Below are positions 9,812 to 17,746 of a stretch of DNA of 64,000 nt, piece by piece (within the stretch, counting starts at the first letter, position 1; every line of letters begins with the position of its first letter). The notes below the pieces were generated by a model. It saw nothing but the letters and a program-made list of their open reading frames with translations. It did no database searches and was not told where the DNA came from. The stretch comes from DSXH01 sp964532065 (GTDB lineage Bacteria; Bacteroidota; Ignavibacteria; Ignavibacteriales; Melioribacteraceae): NCBI GenBank assembly GCA_964532065.1, contig CAZHHG010000002.1:1-64000 (forward strand). The letters are read 5' to 3'. The translations under genes and the position numbers were made by a program.

Positions 9812-10801
9812 TTACAATTTATAGATTGCATTAGCAAATGCGAGTCCGCCGCCCGATCCCATAAAGCAGACGATCTCACCCTCGTTCAGTTTATTTTTCT
9901 GCATCGCGTCGTCGAATGCCATTGGTATGCAAGCCGAGCCTGTATATCCGTAGCGGTCCATTATTGTGTGCGCTCTGTTCCTATCAACACCCAGATTATC
10001 CATCGTCTCCCAGATAGTATTAATGTTTATCTGTGTGAAGAAGAAATGAGTAATGTCGTTTGGTGAAATATTGATTTTCTCACACGACTCTTTAATCATC
10101 CTTGTCCATGTAGTCGGGTTTATTTCTTTCGGGAATTTTTTGACAAATTTGAGAAGATGGTCTTTTGCATCAACAACGGAGTGATTAACCGGCATGTGAG
10201 TCCCGCCGGCATAAATTCCCATCCAGTCTGCATATTGACCTTCAGTATGAAGCCTGCTTGTCAATTGTCCGCGATCAGAATTCACAACCGATTTCAGAAC
10301 AACCGCGCCCGCGCCATCGGCGAATAAGGTAACTGTTTTTTTGTCTGAGAGATCGAGGTATTTACTCATAGCATAAGCGCCGATAACAAGAATATAATTA
10401 TAGTTTTCGTCGGCACGGATGAATTTATTTGCTGTATCTAATGCTGTAACAAATCCGGCACACGCGGTGTTAAGGTCGAACGTTCCGGCGTTAAGCGCGC
10501 CCAAGCGGTGCTGAACAACCGATGAGGTTGACGGGGAAATATATTCCGGTGTATCGGTCGATATGATTATAAGATTAAGATCAGATGCATTGATTCCGGC
10601 ATTCATTAAAGCTTTGTTTGCGGCCTCCACGCATAAATCAGCTGTCGATTGATCCGAGGCGCACCACCTTCTCTCTTTAATAGTTAGATTGGTTTGAAGC
10701 CAGGTATCTACATCCTCGCCGAGCAAATCATTGAAGTATGAATTTGGCAGAACTCTTTCAGGAGCATAGCTTCCGCTACCAATAATTATGCTGTTTCTCA
10801 T
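9812..10801 (-). CDS. KAS III-like (FabH-fold) protein with altered active site
   Basis: 329 residues, full FabH length. The nucleophile is kept (NTACAGF, Cys114). An ungapped comparison by eye with E. coli FabH shows that the catalytic His of PHQAN is Thr256 (FFTQIN) and the catalytic Asn of GNTSA is Tyr286 (GYTGSA). The C-terminal glycine loop GSGGGLAFA is present. Cys alone supports acyl transfer, but His/Asn are needed for decarboxylative condensation, so this protein more likely makes or moves an acyl thioester, or condenses by another route. Its ATG shares one base with the stop of the SDR gene (TGATG), a sign of translational coupling. Confidence 0.88.
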   Translation of the reverse strand: MRNSIIIGSGSYAPERVLPNSYFNDLLGEDVDTWLQTNLTIKERRWCASDQSTADLCVEAANKALMNAGINASDLNLIIISTDTPEYISPSTSSVVQHRLGALNAGTFDLNTACAGFVTALDTANKFIRADENYNYILVIGAYAMSKYLDLSDKKTVTLFADGAGAVVLKSVVNSDRGQLTSRLHTEGQYADWMGIYAGGTHMPVNHSVVDAKDHLLKFVKKFPKEINPTTWTRMIKESCEKINISPNDITHFFFTQININTIWETMDNLGVDRNRAHTIMDRYGYTGSACIPMAFDDAMQKNKLNEGEIVCFMGSGGGLAFANAIYKL

Positions 10802-11541
10802 CAGGTAATTACTCCGCCGTCGATACTAAGAACTGTTCCGTTTATAAATGATGATTCATCGCCCGCAAGAAAGAGATATCCGTTTGCGATATCTTCGGGA
10901 GTGCCGAGCCGTCCGACCGGCGTTTTCTCTTTCATCATGTTGATAATTTTTTCAGGCATAGAAGCGACCATTTCCGTGGCGATAAAGCCGGGAGCGATTG
11001 CATTAACATTAATTCCTTTCCTGCCCAGTTCCCGCGCCCATACTTTTGTCATTCCAATAACGCCCGATTTTGTAGCTACGTAGTTGGTCTGACCGAAATT
11101 ACCGTAGATTCCGACTACAGATGTGGCGTTAATAATTCTTCCGTACTGCTTCTCGATCATGAACGGTGCAACGCATTTCGTTGAGTTGAATACTCCGGTC
11201 AGGTTGACGTCGATTACCTGCTGCCATTGTTCGGGAGTCATCTTGGCAAGTGTTGCATCCCGCAGAATTCCGGCATTGTTTACAAGTATATCGATCCGTC
11301 CGAATTCGGTGATTACCGACTGAACTGCTTTTTCAACCTCTTCGAATTTTGCCACGTTAACTTTCATATAAACAGCTTTACCCCGGGATGAAAGTTCTGC
11401 CGCAAGCTGATTTCCTTTACTATCGTCAACATCCCAGATAACAACTGTAGCGCCCTCGTCAATAAACTTTATAACTGTAGCTTTCCCGATTCCCTGGGCG
11501 CCTCCCGTTACAATGGCAACTCTGTTTTCAAGTCTTTTCAT
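10801..11541 (-). CDS. SDR-family 3-oxoacyl reductase (FabG/PhaB-like)
   Basis: 246 residues, classical short-chain dehydrogenase length. Cofactor loop TGGAQGIG (12-19), NNAG (88-91), catalytic Ser141, Tyr154 and Lys158 in TSVVGIYGNFGQTNYVATK, and the substrate-loop PG motif AIAPGFIATEM. NADPH preference is likely because the residue after beta-2 is not a clear acidic NAD discriminator, but this is uncertain. Shine-Dalgarno GAGGCGG. Coupled to the KAS III-like gene. In context it probably interconverts 3-oxoacyl- and 3-hydroxyacyl-thioesters; a role with the thiolase at 12121-13299 in acetoacetyl-CoA or polyhydroxyalkanoate-type metabolism is possible, but no PHA synthase is seen. Confidence 0.9.
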   Translation of the reverse strand: MKRLENRVAIVTGGAQGIGKATVIKFIDEGATVVIWDVDDSKGNQLAAELSSRGKAVYMKVNVAKFEEVEKAVQSVITEFGRIDILVNNAGILRDATLAKMTPEQWQQVIDVNLTGVFNSTKCVAPFMIEKQYGRIINATSVVGIYGNFGQTNYVATKSGVIGMTKVWARELGRKGINVNAIAPGFIATEMVASMPEKIINMMKEKTPVGRLGTPEDIANGYLFLAGDESSFINGTVLSIDGGVIT

Positions 11542-11563
11542 TTTACCGCCTCATAATGTTTTT

Positions 11564-11574
11564 AACGTTTGAAA
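11564..11574. promoter_or_regulatory. Candidate regulator site AACGTTTGAAA (copy 1)
   Basis: The 11-mer AACGTTTGAAA occurs here, upstream of the SDR gene, and again at 13336-13346 upstream of the thiolase gene, in the same orientation. A regulator gene lies between the two targets. Shared sequence is seen; operator function is inference. Confidence 0.3.
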
Positions 11575-11597
11575 ATTTTAAAACGATCGCTCAATGC

Positions 11598-11627
11598 GAA
11601 AAAGTGTTTTTAATGAAACACTTTTTC
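11598..11627. terminator. Perfect 12-bp inverted repeat between regulator and SDR genes
   Basis: Arms GAAAAAGTGTTT and AAACACTTTTTC, 6-base spacer. The repeat overlaps the TGA stop of the regulator gene. In the minus-strand transcript the right arm ends in a U-run, so it could act as an intrinsic (partial) terminator dividing the operon. The symmetry would also suit a dimeric repressor. Confidence 0.5.
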
Positions 11628-12114
11628 ATTTATAGATTTTTTCTCTTGTTGAAATCCACTCCGCCAGAAAATTTCTGTAATGCTGTTCCATCAGGATGTA
11701 GAAGGACTCCATCTCTTCCATCCGCTGTTTCAATGTTAAGATTTCGTTCGACTTAACATTTTTCACTACCGACTTTAACTGTTTTGCGATCCTTACATTG
11801 TTCTTTATCAATTCAAGATTATTTCTGAATGCGTTCTCGAAAATTTCAGGCTCGATCTCATAGAAATCCTGCCGGTTGTTTTCGGGCGACCAGGCTTTAC
11901 GGATCAGTTTCCTGTCCCGCAGGCGTTTAAGGATCTGGCTGACCGGACCCTTGCTTCTGTGCAGGTATTTTGAAATATCGCCTAAAGAAAGAGGTTCGCC
12001 CGAGTAGATCAGCAGTGCAACAATATGTCCCATCAGCTTATTTAAGCCGAATGATTTGTAAGCGTCGCCGAAACGCTGAATCATTTCTTTTCTTATTTTA
12101 TCTTCATTGGACAT
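11626..12114 (-). CDS. GbsR/MarR-type winged-helix transcriptional regulator
   Basis: 162 residues with a central winged helix: LSLGDISKYLHRSKGPVSQILKRLRDRKLIRK (about 43-75) and a wing with PENNRQDFYEI, followed by a long helical C-terminal region of about 70 residues suited to dimerisation. The N-terminal pattern (a helix, then GLNKLMGHIVALLI) is that of the GbsR subgroup of MarR-like repressors. It lies 6 bases after the thiolase gene and before the SDR gene, so it probably controls this acyl locus, including its own expression. Inducer unknown. Two shared 11-mers and a 30-base palindrome nearby are candidate binding sites. Confidence 0.85.
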   Translation of the reverse strand: MSNEDKIRKEMIQRFGDAYKSFGLNKLMGHIVALLIYSGEPLSLGDISKYLHRSKGPVSQILKRLRDRKLIRKAWSPENNRQDFYEIEPEIFENAFRNNLELIKNNVRIAKQLKSVVKNVKSNEILTLKQRMEEMESFYILMEQHYRNFLAEWISTREKIYK

Positions 12115-12120
12115 AGAATA

Positions 12121-13299
12121 TTATTCGCATAGTTTTACAATAAGTGCCGAAGCCTCGCCGCCGCCGATACAGAGTGATGCAAGCCCGTACTTCGATTTTC
12201 TCCTTTTCATTTCGTGCAGGAGTGTAGCCATAATTCTTGCGCCGCTTGCACCGATCGGATGACCTAATGCAATTGCGCCCCCGTTCACATTTACGTTTTC
12301 AGTTGAAATCCCAAGCAGCTTATTTACCGCTAAAGAAACAACCGCGAAGGCTTCATTGATCTCATAAAGATCGATATCGGTAGTTTTCAGTTTTGCCTTT
12401 GCAAGGACTTTGTTAATTGCATCAGCCGGTGCGGTAGTAAATTGAATAGGCGCTTTTGCCGCGGAGCTTTGAGCAACAATTTCAGCTATTGGTTTTAATC
12501 CGAGCTCTTTAGCTTTCTCTTCGCTCATAACTAAAACAGCTGCAGATCCGTCGTTAATCTTTGATGCGTTTGCTGCCGTAACAACACCGTTCTTATCGAA
12601 TGGAGGTTTAAGAGAAGGAATCTTTTCGAAGTTTACTTTTTCCGGTTCGTCATCTTTTGTTACAATTGTTTCGCCGCTTCTCGATTTAATTGTAACGGGT
12701 ATTATCTCATCGTTAAACCGTCCTTCCTTCTGAGCGGCCTGTGCACGCTGATAGGACAGAATGGCGAAATCATCGAGTTCTTTCCTTGTAAAGTTCATCT
12801 CTTTAGCGCATGCTTCTGCGCAGTTACCCATATGAAAATTGTTATATACATCCCAGAGTCCGTCCATAATCATTGAATCATGAATTTCTCCGTGTCCCAT
12901 TCTATATCCGCCGCGCGCGTTCTTTAATAGATAGGGAGCGTTGCTCATGCTTTCGAGTCCGCCGGCAATAATAACATCTGCGTCCCCTAGTTGAATTGCC
13001 TGATGGGCGAGCATAATTGCCTTAAGTCCGCTGCCGCACATTTTATTTATTGTAAGACATTCGGTTTTTTCCGGAAGCCCGGCGTAGATGGCAGCCTGGC
13101 GTGCAGGCGCCTGACCCAATCCGGCACTTAAAATATTTCCCATAATGACTTCATCCACAGCGTTAGGATCAATTTTGGATTCTTCCAATATGGCTTTTAT
13201 TGCTATACTGCCGAGCTGAGTGGCGGACAGACTGCTTAATGAACCGTTAAACGAGCCAACCGGAGTTCTCTTTGCGTGGGTTATAACTACTTTTCTCAT
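12121..13299 (-). CDS. Thiolase (acetyl-CoA acetyltransferase family)
   Basis: 392 residues, the usual length of thiolase II. Nucleophilic Cys88 in NKMCGSGLKA, the GHPIGASG motif with His347, and the acid/base Cys377 in SLCIGGGEAS are all present. It catalyses reversible Claisen condensation or thiolysis of acyl-CoA; the compact sequence best matches biosynthetic acetoacetyl-CoA thiolases, though degradative use is equally possible. First gene of the minus-strand run, 177 bases from the divergent WD40 gene, so the promoter of the locus should lie in that gap. Confidence 0.93.
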   Translation of the reverse strand: MRKVVITHAKRTPVGSFNGSLSSLSATQLGSIAIKAILEESKIDPNAVDEVIMGNILSAGLGQAPARQAAIYAGLPEKTECLTINKMCGSGLKAIMLAHQAIQLGDADVIIAGGLESMSNAPYLLKNARGGYRMGHGEIHDSMIMDGLWDVYNNFHMGNCAEACAKEMNFTRKELDDFAILSYQRAQAAQKEGRFNDEIIPVTIKSRSGETIVTKDDEPEKVNFEKIPSLKPPFDKNGVVTAANASKINDGSAAVLVMSEEKAKELGLKPIAEIVAQSSAAKAPIQFTTAPADAINKVLAKAKLKTTDIDLYEINEAFAVVSLAVNKLLGISTENVNVNGGAIALGHPIGASGARIMATLLHEMKRRKSKYGLASLCIGGGEASALIVKLCE

Positions 13300-13335
13300 A
13301 GGGCGTTTCCTTTTATTTACGTTTTATATTTTTGA

Positions 13336-13346
13336 AACGTTTGAAA
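13336..13346. promoter_or_regulatory. Candidate regulator site AACGTTTGAAA (copy 2)
   Basis: Second copy of the 11-mer found at 11564-11574, about 37 bases upstream of the thiolase start codon and embedded in TTTGAAACGTTTGAAAC, which contains the palindrome AAACGTTT. Position suits repression of the thiolase promoter; unproven. Confidence 0.3.
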
Positions 13347-13476
13347 CAGTGACAACTTAATTAATCTCCCATCCAAAGTAAAGCATATTTTTTTGGACGT
13401 GGACAGATTATCTTCTTATCTTGCCGCACACTTATTCTTATTTATTAAATTTTTTTAAGAACTGAAAGAGATAATC

Positions 13477-15516
13477 ATGAAAAGGCGATTGATAATATTA
13501 TCAATCCTGATATCTAACTTTGGGAATCTTTTTTCTCAGGGAAAACAGGATTTATACCAATCATATACGGCTCACATTGCCGCTGCTAATTCTTCACTTC
13601 GTTTAAATGAAAAAACCGAGGCAGCCCGATGGCTGAAACAAACACCCGTTGAATATCGCGGTTGGGAATGGAAGATGCTTAATTCCAGAAGTGATATTAG
13701 CGTTGGAAATATTTCCTGCACGGATTTTTCTCCTGTAAAATCGTTTTTCAGTTATGACGGGAAATATATTGTTGTGCCGGGTGATGATAGTAAAATCAGG
13801 ATTTATGATTCGTCTTCTTTGAAAGAAATTAAAAAACTGGAGGGGCATACAAACGCTGTATACTCGGCTGAATTTTCATCCGATGATAAACTGATAGTTT
13901 CCTGTTCGAGAGATACGACGATCAAAGTATGGGATTTTGAAACCGGTCAGATTAAATGGAGCGGTAAATCGGGCGGACAGGGTTTAGCGGATATTGATAT
14001 CAGTCCCGATGGAAAACTGATCCTCTTCTGTTCATGGTATTATAGCAGGGAGAAAGGAGTTGTTGGAATTGTCTCTTTGTGGGAACTTGAGACGGGGAAA
14101 AAATTATGGGATACAGAGTTCGGAAATAAACCGTTAGTCGCAGCGCGATTTAGTCCCGATGGAAAATATTTCGGCGCCGGAGGATGGGGATGGCGTGTTG
14201 GTGTCTGGTCAACTATCGCAAAGGACGGACCTAAAATATTTCATTACGATGATGTTTCAAGTTATTCGGCAATAGATGATTTTGCCTTTTCGCCCGACTC
14301 GAAACATCTTGCTACGGCTTCAAAAAGTGCCATCATAAGAATTTTTGATCTTAACACCGGTGAAATTGTTAGAGCGCTTTATGGCCACACCCGTCCGGTA
14401 TTAGCTCTTGCTTACAGTAAAGACGGTTCGAAAATATATTCTAGCGGTTCCGACCAATCGATATTCGTCTGGAATTCTGAAAGTGGTCAACTTATCAACC
14501 GTATACACGGACATGATAATAAAGTAAACTCAATCAGTTTTAATAAAGAAGGGAGCCTGCTATTAACTTCTTCTTCTGATAAGACTGTCCGAATCTGGGA
14601 TGCTTTCAATAGTCTGGAGTTTACCGAGAAATCTGGAAGAGCCGAGACAGTTTTTGCTTTTAACCTAAGCGGCGATGATAAAATGCTCGCGACGTCGGGG
14701 CCGCATAATTCAATAAGTATCTGGGATTTTAATTCCGGAAAGCTTTTAAGAAATTTCCCGGGATTGGAAGGATTTATGAATTTTGTAAAATTTCACCCCG
14801 GCAATAAATTACTAGCCGGAGGAAATTGGAGTAATACTGTAAAAATCTGGAATGCTGAAAATGGTGAAGTCGTTAGATCATTTGAAATGAAAGGCGGTAC
14901 TTCAAGTCTCGATTTTTCTCCCGACGGAAAGGTTCTAATTGCATATTCAACAGAGAAAGCAGTTTATGTTTGGGACGTGGAATCAGGCAATCAAATTAAA
15001 ATCATCCCGCTCGAAGTCCGTCCATATTATATTAAATTCAGCAGTAAAGGAGACATATTTGCTACTGCAGAGAACAACGGCAAACTGAAGCTGTGGGATG
15101 CAAAAAATTACGGGCTTATTATGGAGGTCCAGGCTCACAGCGGTATGATCCTTTCACTTGCTTTTTCTCCCGACGATAAATATTTAGCAGCAGCACTGGA
15201 TAATGGTAAGGTAAAAATATTTGATTTTAAAAGCGGTAAAGAGATAAAAGAACTTGCAGGACACGCGCAGTATGTATATTCAATTAATTTCAGCAAGGAC
15301 GGAAAAAGATTTGTCTCCGGCTCTGCTGATAATTCTGTGCGGATATGGGACACGAAAAACTGGGAGTCTCTTCTTGTTCTTTCAGATTTTTCTAATGTTG
15401 TTTACAACACGATATTCAGTAATGACGGCACCAGACTAATAGTAAACTCAACCGGGAAGGAAATATTTGTTTATGATTCACTTCCTTATTCAGAAAGGTT
15501 CTTAAGAAAAAATTGA
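13477..15516 (+). CDS. Exported WD40-repeat protein (two seven-blade propellers)
   Basis: 679 residues. Signal peptide MKRRLIILSILISNFGNLFS, then about 60 residues including RGWEWKMLNS, a segment often found before bacterial WD40 arrays. About fourteen WD repeats can be counted by eye (FSxDxKxLxSxSxDxTIKIWD type), enough for two seven-bladed propellers. No catalytic domain is fused. Exported scaffold or binding protein, partner unknown. Transcribed away from the acyl locus. Confidence 0.9.
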   Translation: MKRRLIILSILISNFGNLFSQGKQDLYQSYTAHIAAANSSLRLNEKTEAARWLKQTPVEYRGWEWKMLNSRSDISVGNISCTDFSPVKSFFSYDGKYIVVPGDDSKIRIYDSSSLKEIKKLEGHTNAVYSAEFSSDDKLIVSCSRDTTIKVWDFETGQIKWSGKSGGQGLADIDISPDGKLILFCSWYYSREKGVVGIVSLWELETGKKLWDTEFGNKPLVAARFSPDGKYFGAGGWGWRVGVWSTIAKDGPKIFHYDDVSSYSAIDDFAFSPDSKHLATASKSAIIRIFDLNTGEIVRALYGHTRPVLALAYSKDGSKIYSSGSDQSIFVWNSESGQLINRIHGHDNKVNSISFNKEGSLLLTSSSDKTVRIWDAFNSLEFTEKSGRAETVFAFNLSGDDKMLATSGPHNSISIWDFNSGKLLRNFPGLEGFMNFVKFHPGNKLLAGGNWSNTVKIWNAENGEVVRSFEMKGGTSSLDFSPDGKVLIAYSTEKAVYVWDVESGNQIKIIPLEVRPYYIKFSSKGDIFATAENNGKLKLWDAKNYGLIMEVQAHSGMILSLAFSPDDKYLAAALDNGKVKIFDFKSGKEIKELAGHAQYVYSINFSKDGKRFVSGSADNSVRIWDTKNWESLLVLSDFSNVVYNTIFSNDGTRLIVNSTGKEIFVYDSLPYSERFLRKN

Positions 15517-15654
15517 GGTCTCGCGGGATAGTTAATCCTTCCTATGTTCCGCGGGTCCATTCCGGAATTGTCAGCCGCAAAGGGGCTACACCGCATTGAA
15601 TAGTTTGAATATCGGCGGAGAACAAATTATCTTTGTTAGGAATTATTCCTATTT

Positions 15655-15672
15655 ATGATAATTTATTATGAT
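15655..15672. promoter_or_regulatory. Near-palindrome over the start codon of the PerR-like gene
   Basis: ATGATAAT and ATTATGAT arms separated by TT (7 of 8 positions symmetric). AT-rich 7- or 8-base half sites of this kind are typical of Fur/PerR boxes. It overlaps the ATG at 15668, so binding would block its own expression. Autoregulation is inference. Confidence 0.4.
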
Positions 15673-16129
15673 AAAAGAATCATACAGAAATCTCTTAGCC
15701 GGTAAAGAGCTTAAGATTACACCTCAAAGGATTGCGGTTCTGGAAGCACTCGCCAATTTAAACAATCACCCTACGGCCGACGGTATTATTGCCTTCGTTA
15801 GAAAGCATCATCCGAACATTGCCTCCGGAACAATCTATAAAACACTCGAAACATTTGTAGAGAAAGGGATTGTAAAGAAAGTGAAGACTGAAAACGATGT
15901 TATGCGTTATGATCCGATACTCGACAACCATCATCATCTCTATTCGTGGGATTCGGAACATATAGAGGATTATTACGACGAGGAGCTGGACAGGATAATC
16001 GAAAAACATTTTAAGAACAGGAAGATCCCGAATTTTACGGTTAAGGATATTAAAGTTCAGATCATAGGTAAATTTAAAAACAGTAGAGAAAAAAAGTTAA
16101 GTGAGAGGAAAAAGGCGCATATTCGATGA
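15668..16129 (+). CDS. Fur/PerR-family repressor lacking the structural zinc cysteines
   Basis: 153 residues. N-terminal winged helix with ITPQRIAVLEAL and SGTIYKTLETFVEKGIV; regulatory-metal region with DNHHHLY and a downstream His/Asp/Glu patch (HIEDYYDEELD). Family members usually carry CxxC right after HHH and another CxxC near the C-terminus; here the HHH is followed by LYSWDSEH and the protein contains no Cys at all. Dimer stabilisation must therefore be zinc-free. No Shine-Dalgarno is visible before the ATG. The next gene is a peroxiredoxin, which favours a PerR-like peroxide-sensing role over iron control. Confidence 0.88.
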   Translation: MIKESYRNLLAGKELKITPQRIAVLEALANLNNHPTADGIIAFVRKHHPNIASGTIYKTLETFVEKGIVKKVKTENDVMRYDPILDNHHHLYSWDSEHIEDYYDEELDRIIEKHFKNRKIPNFTVKDIKVQIIGKFKNSREKKLSERKKAHIR

Positions 16130-16196
16130 ATCGCATGGCAAGTGATTTCATCTTATCATTCATAAAATCACACTATAAACTATAAGGAGATAAGTT

Positions 16197-16904
16197 ATGG
16201 AAGCAACACAATCGTTTTCGATGCCCAGAATCGGTGAAAAAGCGCCTGAATTCAAAGCAGTTACAACACAGGGAGAAATCAACTTTCCGGCAGATTACAG
16301 CGGAAGCTGGGTAATTTTATTCAGTCACCCCGCAGATTTTACACCTGTATGTACATCTGAATTTATGACTTTCGCACACATGGAGAAGCAATTTGAAGAA
16401 GCTAATTGTAAACTGGTCGGTTTATCAGTCGATGGACTTTACAGCCATATTGCATGGCTCCGCACAATTAAAGAGAAGATCGAATACAAAGGAATGAAGA
16501 ATATCGAAGTAACATTTCCTTTGATAGAAGACATTACAATGGAGGTTGCTAAGAAATACGGAATGATACAACCGGGCGAGAGCAATACTAAAGCAGTCCG
16601 TGCTGTTTTCGTTATCGATCCGAAAGGAATTATTAGAACCATAATTTATTATCCGCTAAGCCTCGGAAGAAATTTTGATGAACTTTACCGCGTTTTAGTT
16701 GCTCTTCAAACCGCCGATGCATTTAATATTGCAACGCCGGCAGACTGGAGACCGGGCGACGATGTTATTGTCCCTCCGGCGGGCTCTTGCGGTACAGCAA
16801 AGAACAGAATGGAAGGCAAAGAGGATATGAAATGTTATGACTGGTTCTTCTGTACAAAAGAGTTAAGCAAAGAGAAAGTCCTTAAAACAATTCTAAAGAA
16901 GTAA
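16197..16904 (+). CDS. Peroxiredoxin (Prx6/archaeal thioredoxin-peroxidase type)
   Basis: 235 residues. Peroxidatic Cys52 in the motif HPADFTPVCTSEF, plus C-terminal cysteines at 198, 213 and 219 (KCYDWFFCTKEL), the arrangement of archaeal-type Prx6 enzymes in which a C-terminal Cys resolves the sulfenic acid. Reduces hydrogen peroxide and organic peroxides in the cytoplasm. Shine-Dalgarno AAGGAG. Follows the PerR-like repressor by 67 bases and is very likely its target; ends at a strong terminator. Confidence 0.95.
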   Translation: MEATQSFSMPRIGEKAPEFKAVTTQGEINFPADYSGSWVILFSHPADFTPVCTSEFMTFAHMEKQFEEANCKLVGLSVDGLYSHIAWLRTIKEKIEYKGMKNIEVTFPLIEDITMEVAKKYGMIQPGESNTKAVRAVFVIDPKGIIRTIIYYPLSLGRNFDELYRVLVALQTADAFNIATPADWRPGDDVIVPPAGSCGTAKNRMEGKEDMKCYDWFFCTKELSKEKVLKTILKK

Positions 16905-16913
16905 TTTGTGTAT

Positions 16914-16942
16914 GGCGGGGCTCTACCAGCTCCGCCGTTTTT
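16914..16942 (+). terminator. Intrinsic terminator after peroxiredoxin
   Basis: GGCGGGGCT pairs with AGCTCCGCC (one G-U), loop CTACC, followed by GTTTTT. Classic Rho-independent form 10 bases after the stop codon. Confidence 0.85.
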
Positions 16943-17111
16943 CTCTCCCCGATCAGCAATTTTAATTCAATCCCTCATTGAAACATCGGGTTCGTTGACG
17001 TTTGTTTTTTAATTAACTAACTTTTCTTCGGTTCAATTTACGTACTATTATTCCTTCCTTTTCAGTCCTTCAGTTCTAGTAGTTAAATAGAATGTTTTAA
17101 GAGGTGAGAAA

Positions 17112-17726
17112 ATGAAACGATTAATTATTCTTATCCTCGCAGTCATCGCTCTTCTAATCTTTAGCAGCATCGCCCTCGGACAGCAGGGGAAATCAAAACA
17201 GATCAAAAGCAAACCATCGGTAAAAGAAAATGCAGATTCCAAATCAATTATTCAAAAGCCTGAGAAGCCGGTTCAAAATGTTAAATCTAAGCAGGAGGGA
17301 ATCTATAGTCCCGGTGAGTGGAACACTAAAAGCAAAAAGCCGCTCGATGGGAAAGGAACCGATATCGTCAAACCGGAAAACGATCCGGTTCTGATCGGCG
17401 GATGGGATAGTTATAAGCAGAAAAATTCAAAACAAACTGATCAGAACAGATTATCAAATCCGGCGGCCAGCGGTAAACCTACCGGGAAAAGACAGGTCAC
17501 GGGAAATCAGCAGGGAGTCAATATAGTTTCTCCCGACGTAATCGATCCGAATAAAGCAAATTATCAGGATGGCGACGATCATTTGCGAGTTGATAAAAAT
17601 AAAATCAACAGGGTCTCCCCGGATGTAATTGATCCCGCAAAACAAAATCGAAACAAAGTAGAAAAGCCTGCCGAAATTAAAATGAAGGAAAAGACTAAAA
17701 GCTCGGCTAGTAAAGAAAAGAAATAA
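17112..17726 (+). CDS. Exported lysine-rich, low-complexity protein with VSPDVIDP repeats
   Basis: 204 residues. Signal peptide MKRLIILILAVIALLIFSSIALG, then a hydrophilic, Lys/Asn/Gln/Pro-rich chain with little predicted fold. Three short motifs recur: SPGEWNTK near 65, GGWDSYK near 95, and VSPDVIDP twice (about 138 and 168). No family recognised. The spaced motif copies suggest a linear binding scaffold, perhaps cell-wall or envelope associated; this is inference. A 45-residue membrane protein follows 20 bases later and may be co-transcribed. Confidence 0.75.
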   Translation: MKRLIILILAVIALLIFSSIALGQQGKSKQIKSKPSVKENADSKSIIQKPEKPVQNVKSKQEGIYSPGEWNTKSKKPLDGKGTDIVKPENDPVLIGGWDSYKQKNSKQTDQNRLSNPAASGKPTGKRQVTGNQQGVNIVSPDVIDPNKANYQDGDDHLRVDKNKINRVSPDVIDPAKQNRNKVEKPAEIKMKEKTKSSASKEKK

Positions 17727-17746
17727 TAACCGGTAAAGAGGGAAAT

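Noticed and set aside
2581..11541. OleABCD-type olefin (beta-lactone) pathway
   Set aside because: The superfamilies match (KAS III-like, hydrolase, AMP ligase, SDR), but the KAS III-like protein lacks the His/Asn of OleA, the ligase has all normal acyl-CoA ligase motifs, and the SDR is a short classical type rather than OleD.
10801..13299. Polyhydroxybutyrate synthesis operon (phaA/phaB)
   Set aside because: Thiolase and reductase fit, but no PHA synthase, phasin or granule gene is present.
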